Source: CADCVQ01 sp038260305 (GTDB lineage: Bacteria; Actinomycetota; Thermoleophilia; Solirubrobacterales; Solirubrobacteraceae). From it: 64,000 nucleotides of DNA. The stretch lies in NCBI GenBank assembly GCA_038260305.1, contig JBBSNY010000002.1:152257-216256 (forward strand). Direction: 5' to 3'. This document shows, in pieces, positions 51,976-59,525 of the stretch. The notes beneath the pieces were generated by a model. It had not been told where the DNA came from. It made no database searches and saw only the letters and a list, made by a program, of their open reading frames with translations. The translations under genes were made by a program, and so were the position numbers. How positions within the stretch are numbered: position 1 is the stretch's first letter; the number at the start of each line of letters is the position of its first letter.

Positions 51976-52701
51976 ATGCAATCGACCATCCTTCGTCTCG
52001 CGGCTCTCGCCGCCATCCTGGCCGCCTCGGCGCCCGGGTCGGCCGCGGCCTCGCTGACCGTCTCGGGTGGGCACATCGGCACCCAGCCGGGCTTCACCCG
52101 CGTCGTCGTGGACCTCACGGGCGGAGCGTTCGAGATCAACGAGGCCGACGCGACCGACCCTTCGCCGTCCGACGGCCTCGCACGCGTTGAGATCCGCCAT
52201 GCCGCCATCGCCGTGCGGGCCTTCGACCTCTTCGGGCACGGCGTCCGCATGCGCGTGAGCCGGCCTGCCGCCGGTCGCGCCGCGATCGTGCTGTCGAGCG
52301 CGGCGGGAGCCTTCAAGTACATGCGTGTCAGCGGCCTGCACGCACCGCAGCGGCTCGTCATCGACCTCTACCGTGCCGCCCCGCCGGCCGTGGCGGCCGA
52401 GGTCCGCAGCGCCCCGAACCGCTGTCTCGTGCTGCGGAGCATCCGCCGTTCGGGGCGCGTCTTGCTCGTTCGCGGAGTCGAGCGCGACCTCTTCGAGGGC
52501 ACCTTCCAGCTTGTCGTGCGCGATGCGCGCGGGCGCGTCGTCGGCCGGCGCACGATCACGGCGCGCGGGGCCTGGCGCAAGGGCGTCGGCTATCGCGGCG
52601 TGAAGAGCCGTCAGGCCGGCACGGTCGAGGCCGTCGCCTCGTCGGCAAAGGACGGCTCCCTGGCCTGCCTCGTGCAGCGGCGCGTGTCGCTCGTGCCATA
52701 G
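51976..52701 (+). CDS. Secreted AMIN/Gmad-like domain protein
   Basis: Product of 241 residues with a signal peptide. GFTRVVVDLTGGAFEI...YMRVSGLHAPQRLVIDLYR matches the AMIN-type beta fold, and the C-terminal VRGVERDLFEGTFQLVVRDARGRVVGRRTITARGAW resembles the Gmad2 immunoglobulin-like domain of spore-germination-associated proteins. Likely a cell-wall-associated protein. Divergent from hyuA, 70 bases away. Confidence 0.7.
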   Translation: MQSTILRLAALAAILAASAPGSAAASLTVSGGHIGTQPGFTRVVVDLTGGAFEINEADATDPSPSDGLARVEIRHAAIAVRAFDLFGHGVRMRVSRPAAGRAAIVLSSAAGAFKYMRVSGLHAPQRLVIDLYRAAPPAVAAEVRSAPNRCLVLRSIRRSGRVLLVRGVERDLFEGTFQLVVRDARGRVVGRRTITARGAWRKGVGYRGVKSRQAGTVEAVASSAKDGSLACLVQRRVSLVP

Positions 52702-52716
52702 CGACCGCGGGTCGGG

Positions 52717-53139
52717 CTACGCGGCCAAGGGCTGCGCGAACTCCTCCGTCTCGGCGAGGTGCTGGTGCGATGGGCAGTAGCCGTTGTGCGCGAGCGGCAT
52801 GCGCTGGCAGGGCGTCCCGCGGCGCGTCGTCGCGCGGCACTCGAGCGGGTTGCCGTTGACGTCGTAGCCGTGCTGGGGCTGCCTGGAGAGCCACTCCTGG
52901 GCGCAGGTCACGTACGTCTCGACGACCTGCCAGACGCGCGGCTGCGCGGCGATGGCGAAGTGCACGCGGATGTCGTTGAACAGCGTCCGCGCCGGCCGCG
53001 CGAAGTAGTGGCGATCGGTCGCGAGGCGTTCGATCGTGGCTTCACAGGCGTGCAGGACCGCGGCGTGGGGATCGCGCTCGCGCGACTCCTCGATGTGCGG
53101 TGCCAGCTCGCGGTAGATCGCGCGGCTGAACTGATACAT
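52717..53139 (-). CDS. Protein with C-terminal zinc-binding CxxxxxxGxxC motif
   Basis: Product of 140 residues. Helical N-terminal part (YQFSRAIYRELAPHIEES) and a C-terminal Cys/His motif (ECRATTRRGTPCQRMPLAHNGYCPSHQ) of the kind found in DUF5763-like and phage-associated small proteins. AAAGGAGAT before ATG 53139 is an almost perfect Shine-Dalgarno. Function unknown. Confidence 0.75.
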   Translation of the reverse strand: MYQFSRAIYRELAPHIEESRERDPHAAVLHACEATIERLATDRHYFARPARTLFNDIRVHFAIAAQPRVWQVVETYVTCAQEWLSRQPQHGYDVNGNPLECRATTRRGTPCQRMPLAHNGYCPSHQHLAETEEFAQPLAA

Positions 53140-53525
53140 CGGCAGGATCTCCTTTCCTCTGTGCTGCAACCCGGTCGGACGCGAACATCGTCGCGCAGCG
53201 GTGTAAAGGTTAGAACGACCACAATGTTGAGTTCGTATTAATCAGCGGCACGGCGCTCGCTCGAACCCCTCCTCGCCGAGGCTCAAATTCGGGCTTGTGG
53301 TCGTCGCAAACGTCGAAACACTTGCTGACGTCTGGGGTTTCGGCGTCCGAACGGCAACCTTCGCGATCGCTCGTCACGCGGGGTTCGGTGGCGCCGTTGC
53401 TGGGTAGAACGCGAGCCCGCGGTACGCCAGGCCCGAAAGCCGCCAGGGAGTCGCAGCGCCGCTCGAGGACGTTTCGCGCAAACCAGAGCGCCAGCGAGGG
53501 GCGCGCCATGCCCGAACCAGGCACA
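53140..53525. other. Intergenic region without a supported gene
   Basis: About 385 bases, locally lower in G+C (notably 53200-53260). Open frames on both strands overlap here but lack ribosome sites, credible starts or recognisable motifs. I see no tRNA, including no selC-like gene. Confidence 0.5.
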
Positions 53526-53553
53526 GCCGGCGGAGGTTGCAACCCCCGCCGGC
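53526..53553 (-). terminator. Terminator hairpin of the Grd operon
   Basis: GCCGGCGG at 53526-53533 pairs with CCGCCGGC at 53546-53553, and the inner GGTT/AACC also pairs past a single A-C mismatch. It begins one base beyond the grdA stop codon, so it should end the operon transcript. No T run follows. Confidence 0.65.
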
Positions 53554-53554
53554 C

Positions 53555-54013
53555 CTACGGCTTCTGCTCGCGCATGCCCTTCACCGCGATGGAGATCGCC
53601 TCGGCATCGAGGACGTCGGCCATGATGCCGACCTGCTCCTCCCAGACGTCTTCGTCGATCAGGCTTCTGAACTCCTCTTCGAGCGCGTGATACACGGAGA
53701 GACCCAACTGGGCCTCGGCCAATGCACCTGCATAGGTCGGATCGCCGAGCACAACGGTCTCGGCTGCGATCTCGGCGCTTTCGTCGTCCGGGGCTCCGAG
53801 GATGACGAGCAGATGCTCGGCCCCGTGCTCGTCGGCTAGGCGCTTGATCACTTCCTGGCTATTGAGGTCCATGGCCCCCGAGGCCGTTCAGACGAAGCAC
53901 TCCGTCGACGCGAAGGCGACGTGTCCGCCTGCGCTCTTGACGCATTCGGCGATCGCGGGGCCCGCGATTCCATCGCGTTCACCGAGGACGATGACCTGCT
54001 TGTTCTCGAACAT
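53555..54013 (-). CDS. grdA: Selenoprotein A of glycine/sarcosine/betaine reductase type
   Basis: Protein of 152 residues if UGA at 53890-53888 is read as selenocysteine (residue 42). Upstream of the UGA: MFENKQVIVLGERDGIAGPA and STECFV; then Sec and TASGAMDLNSQ. This reproduces the clostridial GrdA motif CFVUTAAGAMDL. GrdA carries the carboxymethyl-selenoether between the substrate protein B and the acyl-forming protein C. The ATG at 54013 follows AAGGAGGTGA, a perfect Shine-Dalgarno inside the end of the thioredoxin gene. Conventional calling would start at 53872 and lose the active site. Confidence 0.92.
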
Positions 54014-54019
54014 GGGGTG

Positions 54020-54361
54020 CTAACTCACCTCCTCCTTCATCTCGTCGAGGCTCTTGTCGAGCCAGGTCTTGAGCTGCGGCGGGCTGATCGTCGACGCCGA
54101 CAGGCGCGCGACCTCCTGCCCGTCGTGCATCAGCAGGAAGGTCGGCATCGCGTGAACCTGGAGGCGGATGCAGATCCGCCGGGCCTTCGGTCCCTCGAGC
54201 TTGACGAACGCGACGTCGTCGTAGGCCGCGGCCAGCTTCTCGACGTGCGGCATCAGCGCCAGACACGGCCGGCACTCCGGTCCCCACACATCGACGAGCG
54301 TCGTGCCGCTCGCCACGAGCTCGTCGAAGTCCTGGCGTGTCGCCTCGGTCAATGCGCCCAT
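54020..54361 (-). CDS. Thioredoxin of the Grd operon
   Basis: Protein of 113 residues: DELVASGTTLVDVWGPECRPCLALMPHVEKLA with a CxxC site C30-C33 (CRPC) and a preceding GPE instead of WCG, then MPTFLLMHDGQEVARL with the cis-Pro. Glycine reductases need a thioredoxin to re-reduce GrdA, and dedicated trx genes sit in clostridial grd operons. Four bases separate it from grdC. No thioredoxin reductase gene is in the window. Confidence 0.9.
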   Translation of the reverse strand: MGALTEATRQDFDELVASGTTLVDVWGPECRPCLALMPHVEKLAAAYDDVAFVKLEGPKARRICIRLQVHAMPTFLLMHDGQEVARLSASTISPPQLKTWLDKSLDEMKEEVS

Positions 54362-54365
54362 CCGC

Positions 54366-55805
54366 TCACGCTCCTTCGTTTCGCTCGATCATCACGCTCA
54401 TGCCGTCGGACATCTCGGACATCCGACCTAAGAATAGGCTGCCCTTGGCGAGAAGTTGGATGCGTTGCGCGCCGCCGCCGTCGACGAGGCGGGCGCGGGC
54501 GTGCGGGACGTAGCAGAGCGCCGACGCGATGTGGCCCTGCGTCGGGGCGAAGCCGGGCATCCCACGCTGCTCGGCGAACGCGCCCATGTCCGCACGGTCG
54601 ATGTCGCCGCGGCGCATCGCCAGCGCGGCGATCGTCTTGTAATTGCGCTCGGGGACGTTGCCCGAGCCCTGGGGCTCGGTGAGCTCGGGGTTGTGCAGCT
54701 CGGTCGCGTAGTCATCGACGTCGAGCATCCCGAGGCCGAGACGGTCGATCGGGGCGCAGACGAGCGCCTCCATGATCTTCGGGTTCGAGGACCCGGCGGC
54801 CACAGTATGGCGGCCGACGGAGTCCAGCCGCACGCGCGGAGAGACGCCGTCGTCGGCCTCGACGAGCAGCGCGCAGGCGCCGAGCACGTCCTCGAGGATC
54901 GGCATGCCGTGCTTGAGGTGGCCCTGGAACTTCATCCCGACCTTCGGCAGCGACCCGCCCGCGACGACCGCGACGCGCTTGAAGACCCCGGCGGCGACGA
55001 GGCTGCTGGCAATCACGAGCGCGGGGATCGGGGCCGCGCAGAAGTTCTTGACGTCGCAGCCGGAGGCGTCGCTGCAGCCCGCCGCCGCCGCGACCGCCTT
55101 GGCGAGGTTGCCGCCGCCACGCTGGTAGCGGTCGCCGATCGCCTCCTCGCCGGCGCCGATGACGAACTCGATCGAGGCCGGGTCGATGCCGTTGTCGTGC
55201 AGCAGGTGCAGGAGCGCCAGCGTCGCGCTCGCCTTGCCGGCGAGGTTCTCGAGCACGACCTCGGCTGTCAGCGCCTGATCGCTCGCGTTCGCGCGGCGCA
55301 TGGCCCCGGCGAGGCGATCGGCGCCCAGGTGCAGGGGCAGCGCTCCCGCCTCGGCCGCGACGGCCTCGGCGTCGTCACCGGCGGCCGCGACCTTCTCGAG
55401 GTCGAGGTGCTCGGCGAACGGGTGGCGGGCGAGCTGCGCGCCGATCACGCCGGCCTCGGCCGTGCCGAGGCGGACGAGGCCGAAGTCGTCGACCGCCGCC
55501 AGCAGGCCGAGGAACTCATCCTCCGGCATGACCTCGCCGACCCCGGCGAAGCGGCCCGCGCCGTTGTTGGGCGCGGCGTCCTCCCACCACGGTCGCGGCG
55601 GTAGGTCGCGCGGGTGCAGGGCGCCGATGAACGCCTGGTGGGGCGCGTAGGCGACGGCTTGCTCGAAGGTGCGCAGCGACGCAAGGAACTGCGCCTCGAC
55701 CTCCGGGCTCTTCGGCAGCTCGCGCGACGGCTTGGAGCCGTGGCGCAGGAGACCGGGGACGTGTGCGAGCGCCGCGCTCGTGGCCGAGATTACGGGTGTG
55801 GGCAT
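54366..55805 (-). CDS. grdC: Glycine-reductase protein C beta-type subunit
   Basis: Protein of 479 residues related to GrdC and ketoacyl-synthase-III folds: ATSAALAHVPGLLRHGSKP, APHQAFIGALHPRDL, EVMPEDEFLGLLAAVDDFGLVRL, IGAGEEAIGDRYQRGGGNLAKAVA, GCSDASGCDVKNFCAAPIPALVIASSLVAAG and GHLKHGMPILEDVLG. In clostridia protein C converts the Se-carboxymethyl group to acetyl phosphate and needs GrdD too; no grdD is visible here. ATG 55805 is 7 bases after the grdB stop. Confidence 0.9.
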   Translation of the reverse strand: MPTPVISATSAALAHVPGLLRHGSKPSRELPKSPEVEAQFLASLRTFEQAVAYAPHQAFIGALHPRDLPPRPWWEDAAPNNGAGRFAGVGEVMPEDEFLGLLAAVDDFGLVRLGTAEAGVIGAQLARHPFAEHLDLEKVAAAGDDAEAVAAEAGALPLHLGADRLAGAMRRANASDQALTAEVVLENLAGKASATLALLHLLHDNGIDPASIEFVIGAGEEAIGDRYQRGGGNLAKAVAAAAGCSDASGCDVKNFCAAPIPALVIASSLVAAGVFKRVAVVAGGSLPKVGMKFQGHLKHGMPILEDVLGACALLVEADDGVSPRVRLDSVGRHTVAAGSSNPKIMEALVCAPIDRLGLGMLDVDDYATELHNPELTEPQGSGNVPERNYKTIAALAMRRGDIDRADMGAFAEQRGMPGFAPTQGHIASALCYVPHARARLVDGGGAQRIQLLAKGSLFLGRMSEMSDGMSVMIERNEGA

Positions 55806-55812
55806 GTGGCGA

Positions 55813-57111
55813 TCATTGTCCCTGATCGCCGTCGAAGACCGTCGGCTCACTGACCGAGGTCATGACGGCGTGCAGCGCCCGTTCGAGCAGCTCGCGGCGC
55901 CAGGCGCGCTCCTGCTCGGGGCCCAGCGAGGGGTCGCCCGTCGGGTATGGGATGCCGCGCGTGGGCACGATCCGCGGTGCGCCGACGCGCTTGGCGATCG
56001 ACACGAGGTTGCACAGCAAGGCGGTGGGAATCCCGGCGCGTTCCAGTTCCTTCGTGAGCGTTGACCCGCAACGCGTGCCGGTACCTCAGGTGGCGGTGAG
56101 GATCACGGCCTGGATCTTCGCCTGGCGCAGTTCGGCGGCCCACTCCATGCCGAAGCGGCGCGCGTCGGCGACCGTCGTGCCGTTGCCGGTCGTCCCCAGG
56201 TACTCACCGTAGAGGCGTCCGATCGCGCCCTCGCGCTCCATCTCGCGGGCGACGTCGAGCGGCAGGATGCGATTCGGATCGGCGTTCGCCCACTGCGTCG
56301 AGAAGCCGCCGTGGACCGACTCGAAGCTGCCGGCCTCGGCCGAGTCGAGGCCCTCCAGCGAGTGGCGCACCCACTTCGTGGCGCGCGCCGACTCGAGCCG
56401 ATCGGGGTTGCCGGCGGGCACGAAGCCGCCCTCTGTCACGAGCGCGAGGAACGCCTCGGCGGCGTCGGCGATGGGGGCGGCGGGCGTCACGCTGTCGAAG
56501 TCCGGAAGCGGTATCTCGCCGGCGTCGCGATCGCCGCCGAGTCGCGTGAGTACGAGGGCGACGGCGCGCTCGGCCGCGTTTCGCTGCGCGAGGCGGTTGA
56601 TGCGCGCGACCGGACCGATGCGGCCGTCCTGCGCGGTGAGCTCCTCGCCGGCGGCGATCTTGCGGGCCGCCGCCGCAAAGCGGTCCAGGGAGTCCTTCAT
56701 GAAGCGAGCGATCAGGCCGCTCTGCACGAGCGGCGCACCGGCGGCCTCGCCGAGGCCGGCGTTGTCGGGATGCATCGACGCCAGGGCGGGCATGCCGGCC
56801 TCGGTCGCCGCCGCCGCGATCCGCGCGCACGCCATGCCGTAGCGCCCGCTCGTGAAGGCAGGGCCGGCGACGATCATCTCGGCTCCGCGCTCGCGCGCCT
56901 GCGCGACGAGCTGCGCGGCGAACTCGGCGTGCCCGGCGGCGTAGTCGTCGCCGCAGATCGCGGTCGCGATGATCTCGTGCTCGTCGCCCAGCAGCGTGGC
57001 GAGGCGCCGCCCCGGTCCGATCGCGCCGTCGCGCAGCTCCGGCCCCATGCCCGCGGAGTCTTCCCCGCCGATGCCGGCGAAGAACTGGTTGACGTAGTGG
57101 ACGATCCGCAT
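55813..57111 (-). CDS. grdB: Selenoprotein B, substrate-binding subunit, of Grd type
   Basis: Protein of 432 residues when UGA at 56088-56086 is read as selenocysteine, residue 342. Before it: RIVHYVNQFFAGIGGEDSAGMGPEL, AICGDDYAAGH, AGPAFTSGRYGMACARI, GNPDRLESARATKW, HGGFSTQWANADP, TTGNGTTVADARRFGMEWA and VILTAT. After it: GTGTRCGSTLTKELERAGIP, RIVPTRGIPYPTGDP. Clostridial GrdB reads LTSTUGTCTRCG at this point, so the reading is secure, but the Cys after Sec is Gly here. Without readthrough the two parts would appear as separate frames. The ATG overlaps the grdE stop by one base (TGATG). Confidence 0.93.
56058..56074 (-). promoter_or_regulatory. Candidate SECIS hairpin in grdB
   Basis: Immediately downstream of the Sec UGA the mRNA can form GCGUUG-CGGGU-CAACGC (56074-56058), a 6-bp perfect stem with a 5-nt loop. 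A G is the second loop base, 19 nt after the UGA, within the 16-37-nt window I recall for bacterial SECIS elements. Structure probing or SelB binding has not been examined. Confidence 0.55.
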
Positions 57112-58376
57112 CAGGCGACGGGCTCCGCGCACGTGAGACGACCCCAGCCCAGCGTGCTCTGCGCACAGTAGATCGCGGCGACCGGCAGCTCGATCTCGTC
57201 GGTCGACGGCTGATCGAGCAGGGCGATGCGTTCGCGGCCGAGGGTGCGCTCACAGGCGGGCAGCGTCATGCGCTCATCGTAGTTGCCGGTGCTGACCATG
57301 GCGGTGGCGTGGCTCGGGACGACGACGAGCGGCGGGCCCGTCCCGTCGCGCCCCGCCATCTCCGCGAGGATGCCGATCGCCGTGATCCCCTCGTCCTCGA
57401 GCAGGTCGAGCTTGAGCGTGACGTCGGCGTCGGCGTTGCCGCCACCCTCCTTCGTCGCGATCGCCGCGTCGAGGCCAAGGCCTTTGCACAGGCGCGCGGC
57501 GTGCGCGGAGATGAGCTCCTTGTTCGCCTGGTCGACGGGCTCGGGGCACAGCACGAGCGCCGCCAGCTCGAGCTCGTCGCTGGCCCTCAGCGCCGCGACG
57601 ACGGGGTGCGTCTGGTGCAGGTAGGTCGGGTTCTTCAGCGAGGGATGGCCGTACTGGCCGCTGACGACCGCTCCGTCGTCGAGCTCGCAGGGCGAGATGA
57701 CCGTGGGCAGTCCGCCGGACAGGCTGCGCCCGTAGACGAAGACGTCCTTGAACTTGCCCTGCGTCTGGAGATTGAGGATGACCCCGACGCGCGGCTTGCC
57801 GTTCGCGGTCGCCCCGGGCTCGTCGAGCTGCTCGACGGCGTCGGGCTCGGTCTCGAGTGCCGCCTCGGCGAGGTGGGCGGCGACCCTGACGAGCCCGCGC
57901 CGCAGCGCCACGTCGACGTCCTCCCAGGTCGCCTCGTCAGCCTTCGCGAACTCGACGACGAGGTTGTGCGTCGCGGCGAGCGGCGACAGCGGCGCTGCCG
58001 GTCCGGACATGTCGATGACCGCCTCCTGGGCGCGCGGCAGGTAGCCGGCGACGAGCACGGCGGCGCCGCGCAGAACGTGGGTGCTGCCGCGCCCGACGGG
58101 CAGCGCGGGGCCGAGCAACCCGGGAAACACGCCGCCGCCGCCGGGGCCCTTCGAGCACGGCTGGACGGCGTCGAGGACGCCGACGATCCGCACGCGGTCG
58201 CCGGGCGAGGTGCAGCCCAGCCGGACGTCGGCGAAGGCGGGGTCGCGGAGCAGGTCGAGCACGCTCTCCTCGCCGACGGTGAGGCGCCCTGCCGCATAGC
58301 TCGTGTGCTCGCCGAGGCCGAGCTCATGCACCTCGTGGACCATCCGAGTCAGTCCTGGTTGCAGCTCCGCGCTCAC
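57111..58376 (-). CDS. grdE: GrdE-like substrate-specific subunit, proprotein family
   Basis: Protein of 421 residues of the GrdE/GrdG/GrdI/PrdA family: MVHEVHELGLGEHTSYAAGRL, PGDRVRIVGVLDAVQPCSKGPG, HNLVVEFAKADEATWEDVDVALRRG, GVILNLQTQGKFKDVFVYG, LKNPTYLHQTHPVVAAL and TKEGGGNADADV. In clostridial GrdE an Asn-Cys pair at 241-242 is cleaved to give a pyruvoyl cofactor. Here the aligned positions Q241-Y242 (57656-57651) lack Cys, Ser or Thr, so no pyruvoyl can form in the known way. First gene of the operon; GTG 58376 follows GGAGGAG. Confidence 0.88.
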   Translation of the reverse strand: MSAELQPGLTRMVHEVHELGLGEHTSYAAGRLTVGEESVLDLLRDPAFADVRLGCTSPGDRVRIVGVLDAVQPCSKGPGGGGVFPGLLGPALPVGRGSTHVLRGAAVLVAGYLPRAQEAVIDMSGPAAPLSPLAATHNLVVEFAKADEATWEDVDVALRRGLVRVAAHLAEAALETEPDAVEQLDEPGATANGKPRVGVILNLQTQGKFKDVFVYGRSLSGGLPTVISPCELDDGAVVSGQYGHPSLKNPTYLHQTHPVVAALRASDELELAALVLCPEPVDQANKELISAHAARLCKGLGLDAAIATKEGGGNADADVTLKLDLLEDEGITAIGILAEMAGRDGTGPPLVVVPSHATAMVSTGNYDERMTLPACERTLGRERIALLDQPSTDEIELPVAAIYCAQSTLGWGRLTCAEPVA

Positions 58377-58586
58377 GTCCCGGCTCCTCCCGCTTGTCGG
58401 CGCCGGAGGCTATTCGTGCGGGGGAGCCACAGCAAGGGCGATGGTTCTCGCGGCGTGCCCGATCGCGGCAGACGAGAGCCCCTGCGCGTGGCTTCCGGGC
58501 GCGGTAGCGATCGAATAGTTGCGGACAGAAACTGGCCTAAGACGCCCATAGGGTGACCCGATCCGACCACTGAGAATGGAGCACCG

Positions 58587-59468
58587 ATGAGCGATCAGGA
58601 CCGGTATATCCCTGGAGTTCCGTGCTGGGTCGACATCTCCGCGCCCGAGCCGCAGGCGGCCGTCGCGTTCTACGGCAAGCTGTTCGGCTGGGAGTTCGAG
58701 AACATCCTGCCCGCGGGCTCGCCTGTCCCGTACTACGTCGCGAGGATCCGCGGTGGAGACGTCGCGGGTGTCGGTTCCGCGCAGGACGGCGCCTCTGCGG
58801 CGGTCTGGAACACCTACGTGTGGGTGGATGACGCGGACGAGACCGCTTCGAAGGTCCGTGCCGCCCGCGGCACGGTCCTCAGGGCGCCCGAGCAGGTCGG
58901 GGAGTCGGGGCGACGGGCGGTCTTCGTCGACCCGGACGGCGCGGTGTTCCGTGTGTGGCAGGCCGACCTCCACCGCGGAGCAGCCATCGTCAACGAGCCC
59001 GGCTCGCTGAACTTCAACGGCCTCAGCACCCGCGACGTCGGCGGCGTGACGGCCTTCTACGGGTCGGTGTTCGGCTGGGAGAGGCTCGACATGGGAGGCG
59101 CGGACATGTGGGCGCTGGCCGGTTACGGCGACTTCCTCGAGCGGCGCACGCCCGGGATGCGGGAGAACATGGCCCAGATGGGCGCCCCGGAGCGCTTCGA
59201 GGACGTCGTCGCAGCCCTCGCCCCGATCGCCGACGAGGAGCCCGACGTCGGCTCGCATTGGGGTGTGACGTTCGGCGTCGACGACGCCGACGCCGTCGCC
59301 GCACGCGCGGTCGAGCTCGGCGGCCGGGTGATCGTCGCACCGTTCGACGCACCGTGGGTGCGGATGACGATCATCAGCGATCCCCAGGGGGCGACGTTCA
59401 CCGCCAGCAAGTTCGTTCCCGAGAACAGCGGCGTCGCGGAGAGCGCCGCAGCCGCTGCGAACGCCTGA
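58587..59468 (+). CDS. Two-domain VOC (glyoxalase-like) family protein
   Basis: Product of 293 residues with two tandem vicinal-oxygen-chelate modules: PCWVDISAPEPQAAVAFYGKLFGWEFEN...FVDPDGAVFRVWQ and LNFNGLSTRDVGGVTAFYGSVFGWERLD...DPQGATFTASKF. Such proteins are often lyases, dioxygenases or resistance proteins; the substrate is unknown. GGAG precedes the ATG. Divergent from grdE, with 210 bases between. Confidence 0.85.
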   Translation: MSDQDRYIPGVPCWVDISAPEPQAAVAFYGKLFGWEFENILPAGSPVPYYVARIRGGDVAGVGSAQDGASAAVWNTYVWVDDADETASKVRAARGTVLRAPEQVGESGRRAVFVDPDGAVFRVWQADLHRGAAIVNEPGSLNFNGLSTRDVGGVTAFYGSVFGWERLDMGGADMWALAGYGDFLERRTPGMRENMAQMGAPERFEDVVAALAPIADEEPDVGSHWGVTFGVDDADAVAARAVELGGRVIVAPFDAPWVRMTIISDPQGATFTASKFVPENSGVAESAAAAANA

Positions 59469-59525
59469 GCGACGGTAGCCTGGAGATCGTTCGCAGGAGC
59501 GACGATCAGCCAGGAGGTCGAGCGC

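Noticed and set aside
53210..53690. Open frames on both strands downstream of the unknown zinc-motif gene
   Set aside because: No ribosome site, odd composition, overlap with each other and with the end of grdA; treated as intergenic.
53849..53890. A SECIS hairpin in grdA comparable with that in grdB
   Set aside because: The only good stem, GGCC-UCGGG-GGCC, starts two bases after the UGA, too close for the usual loop spacing; other pairings are weak.
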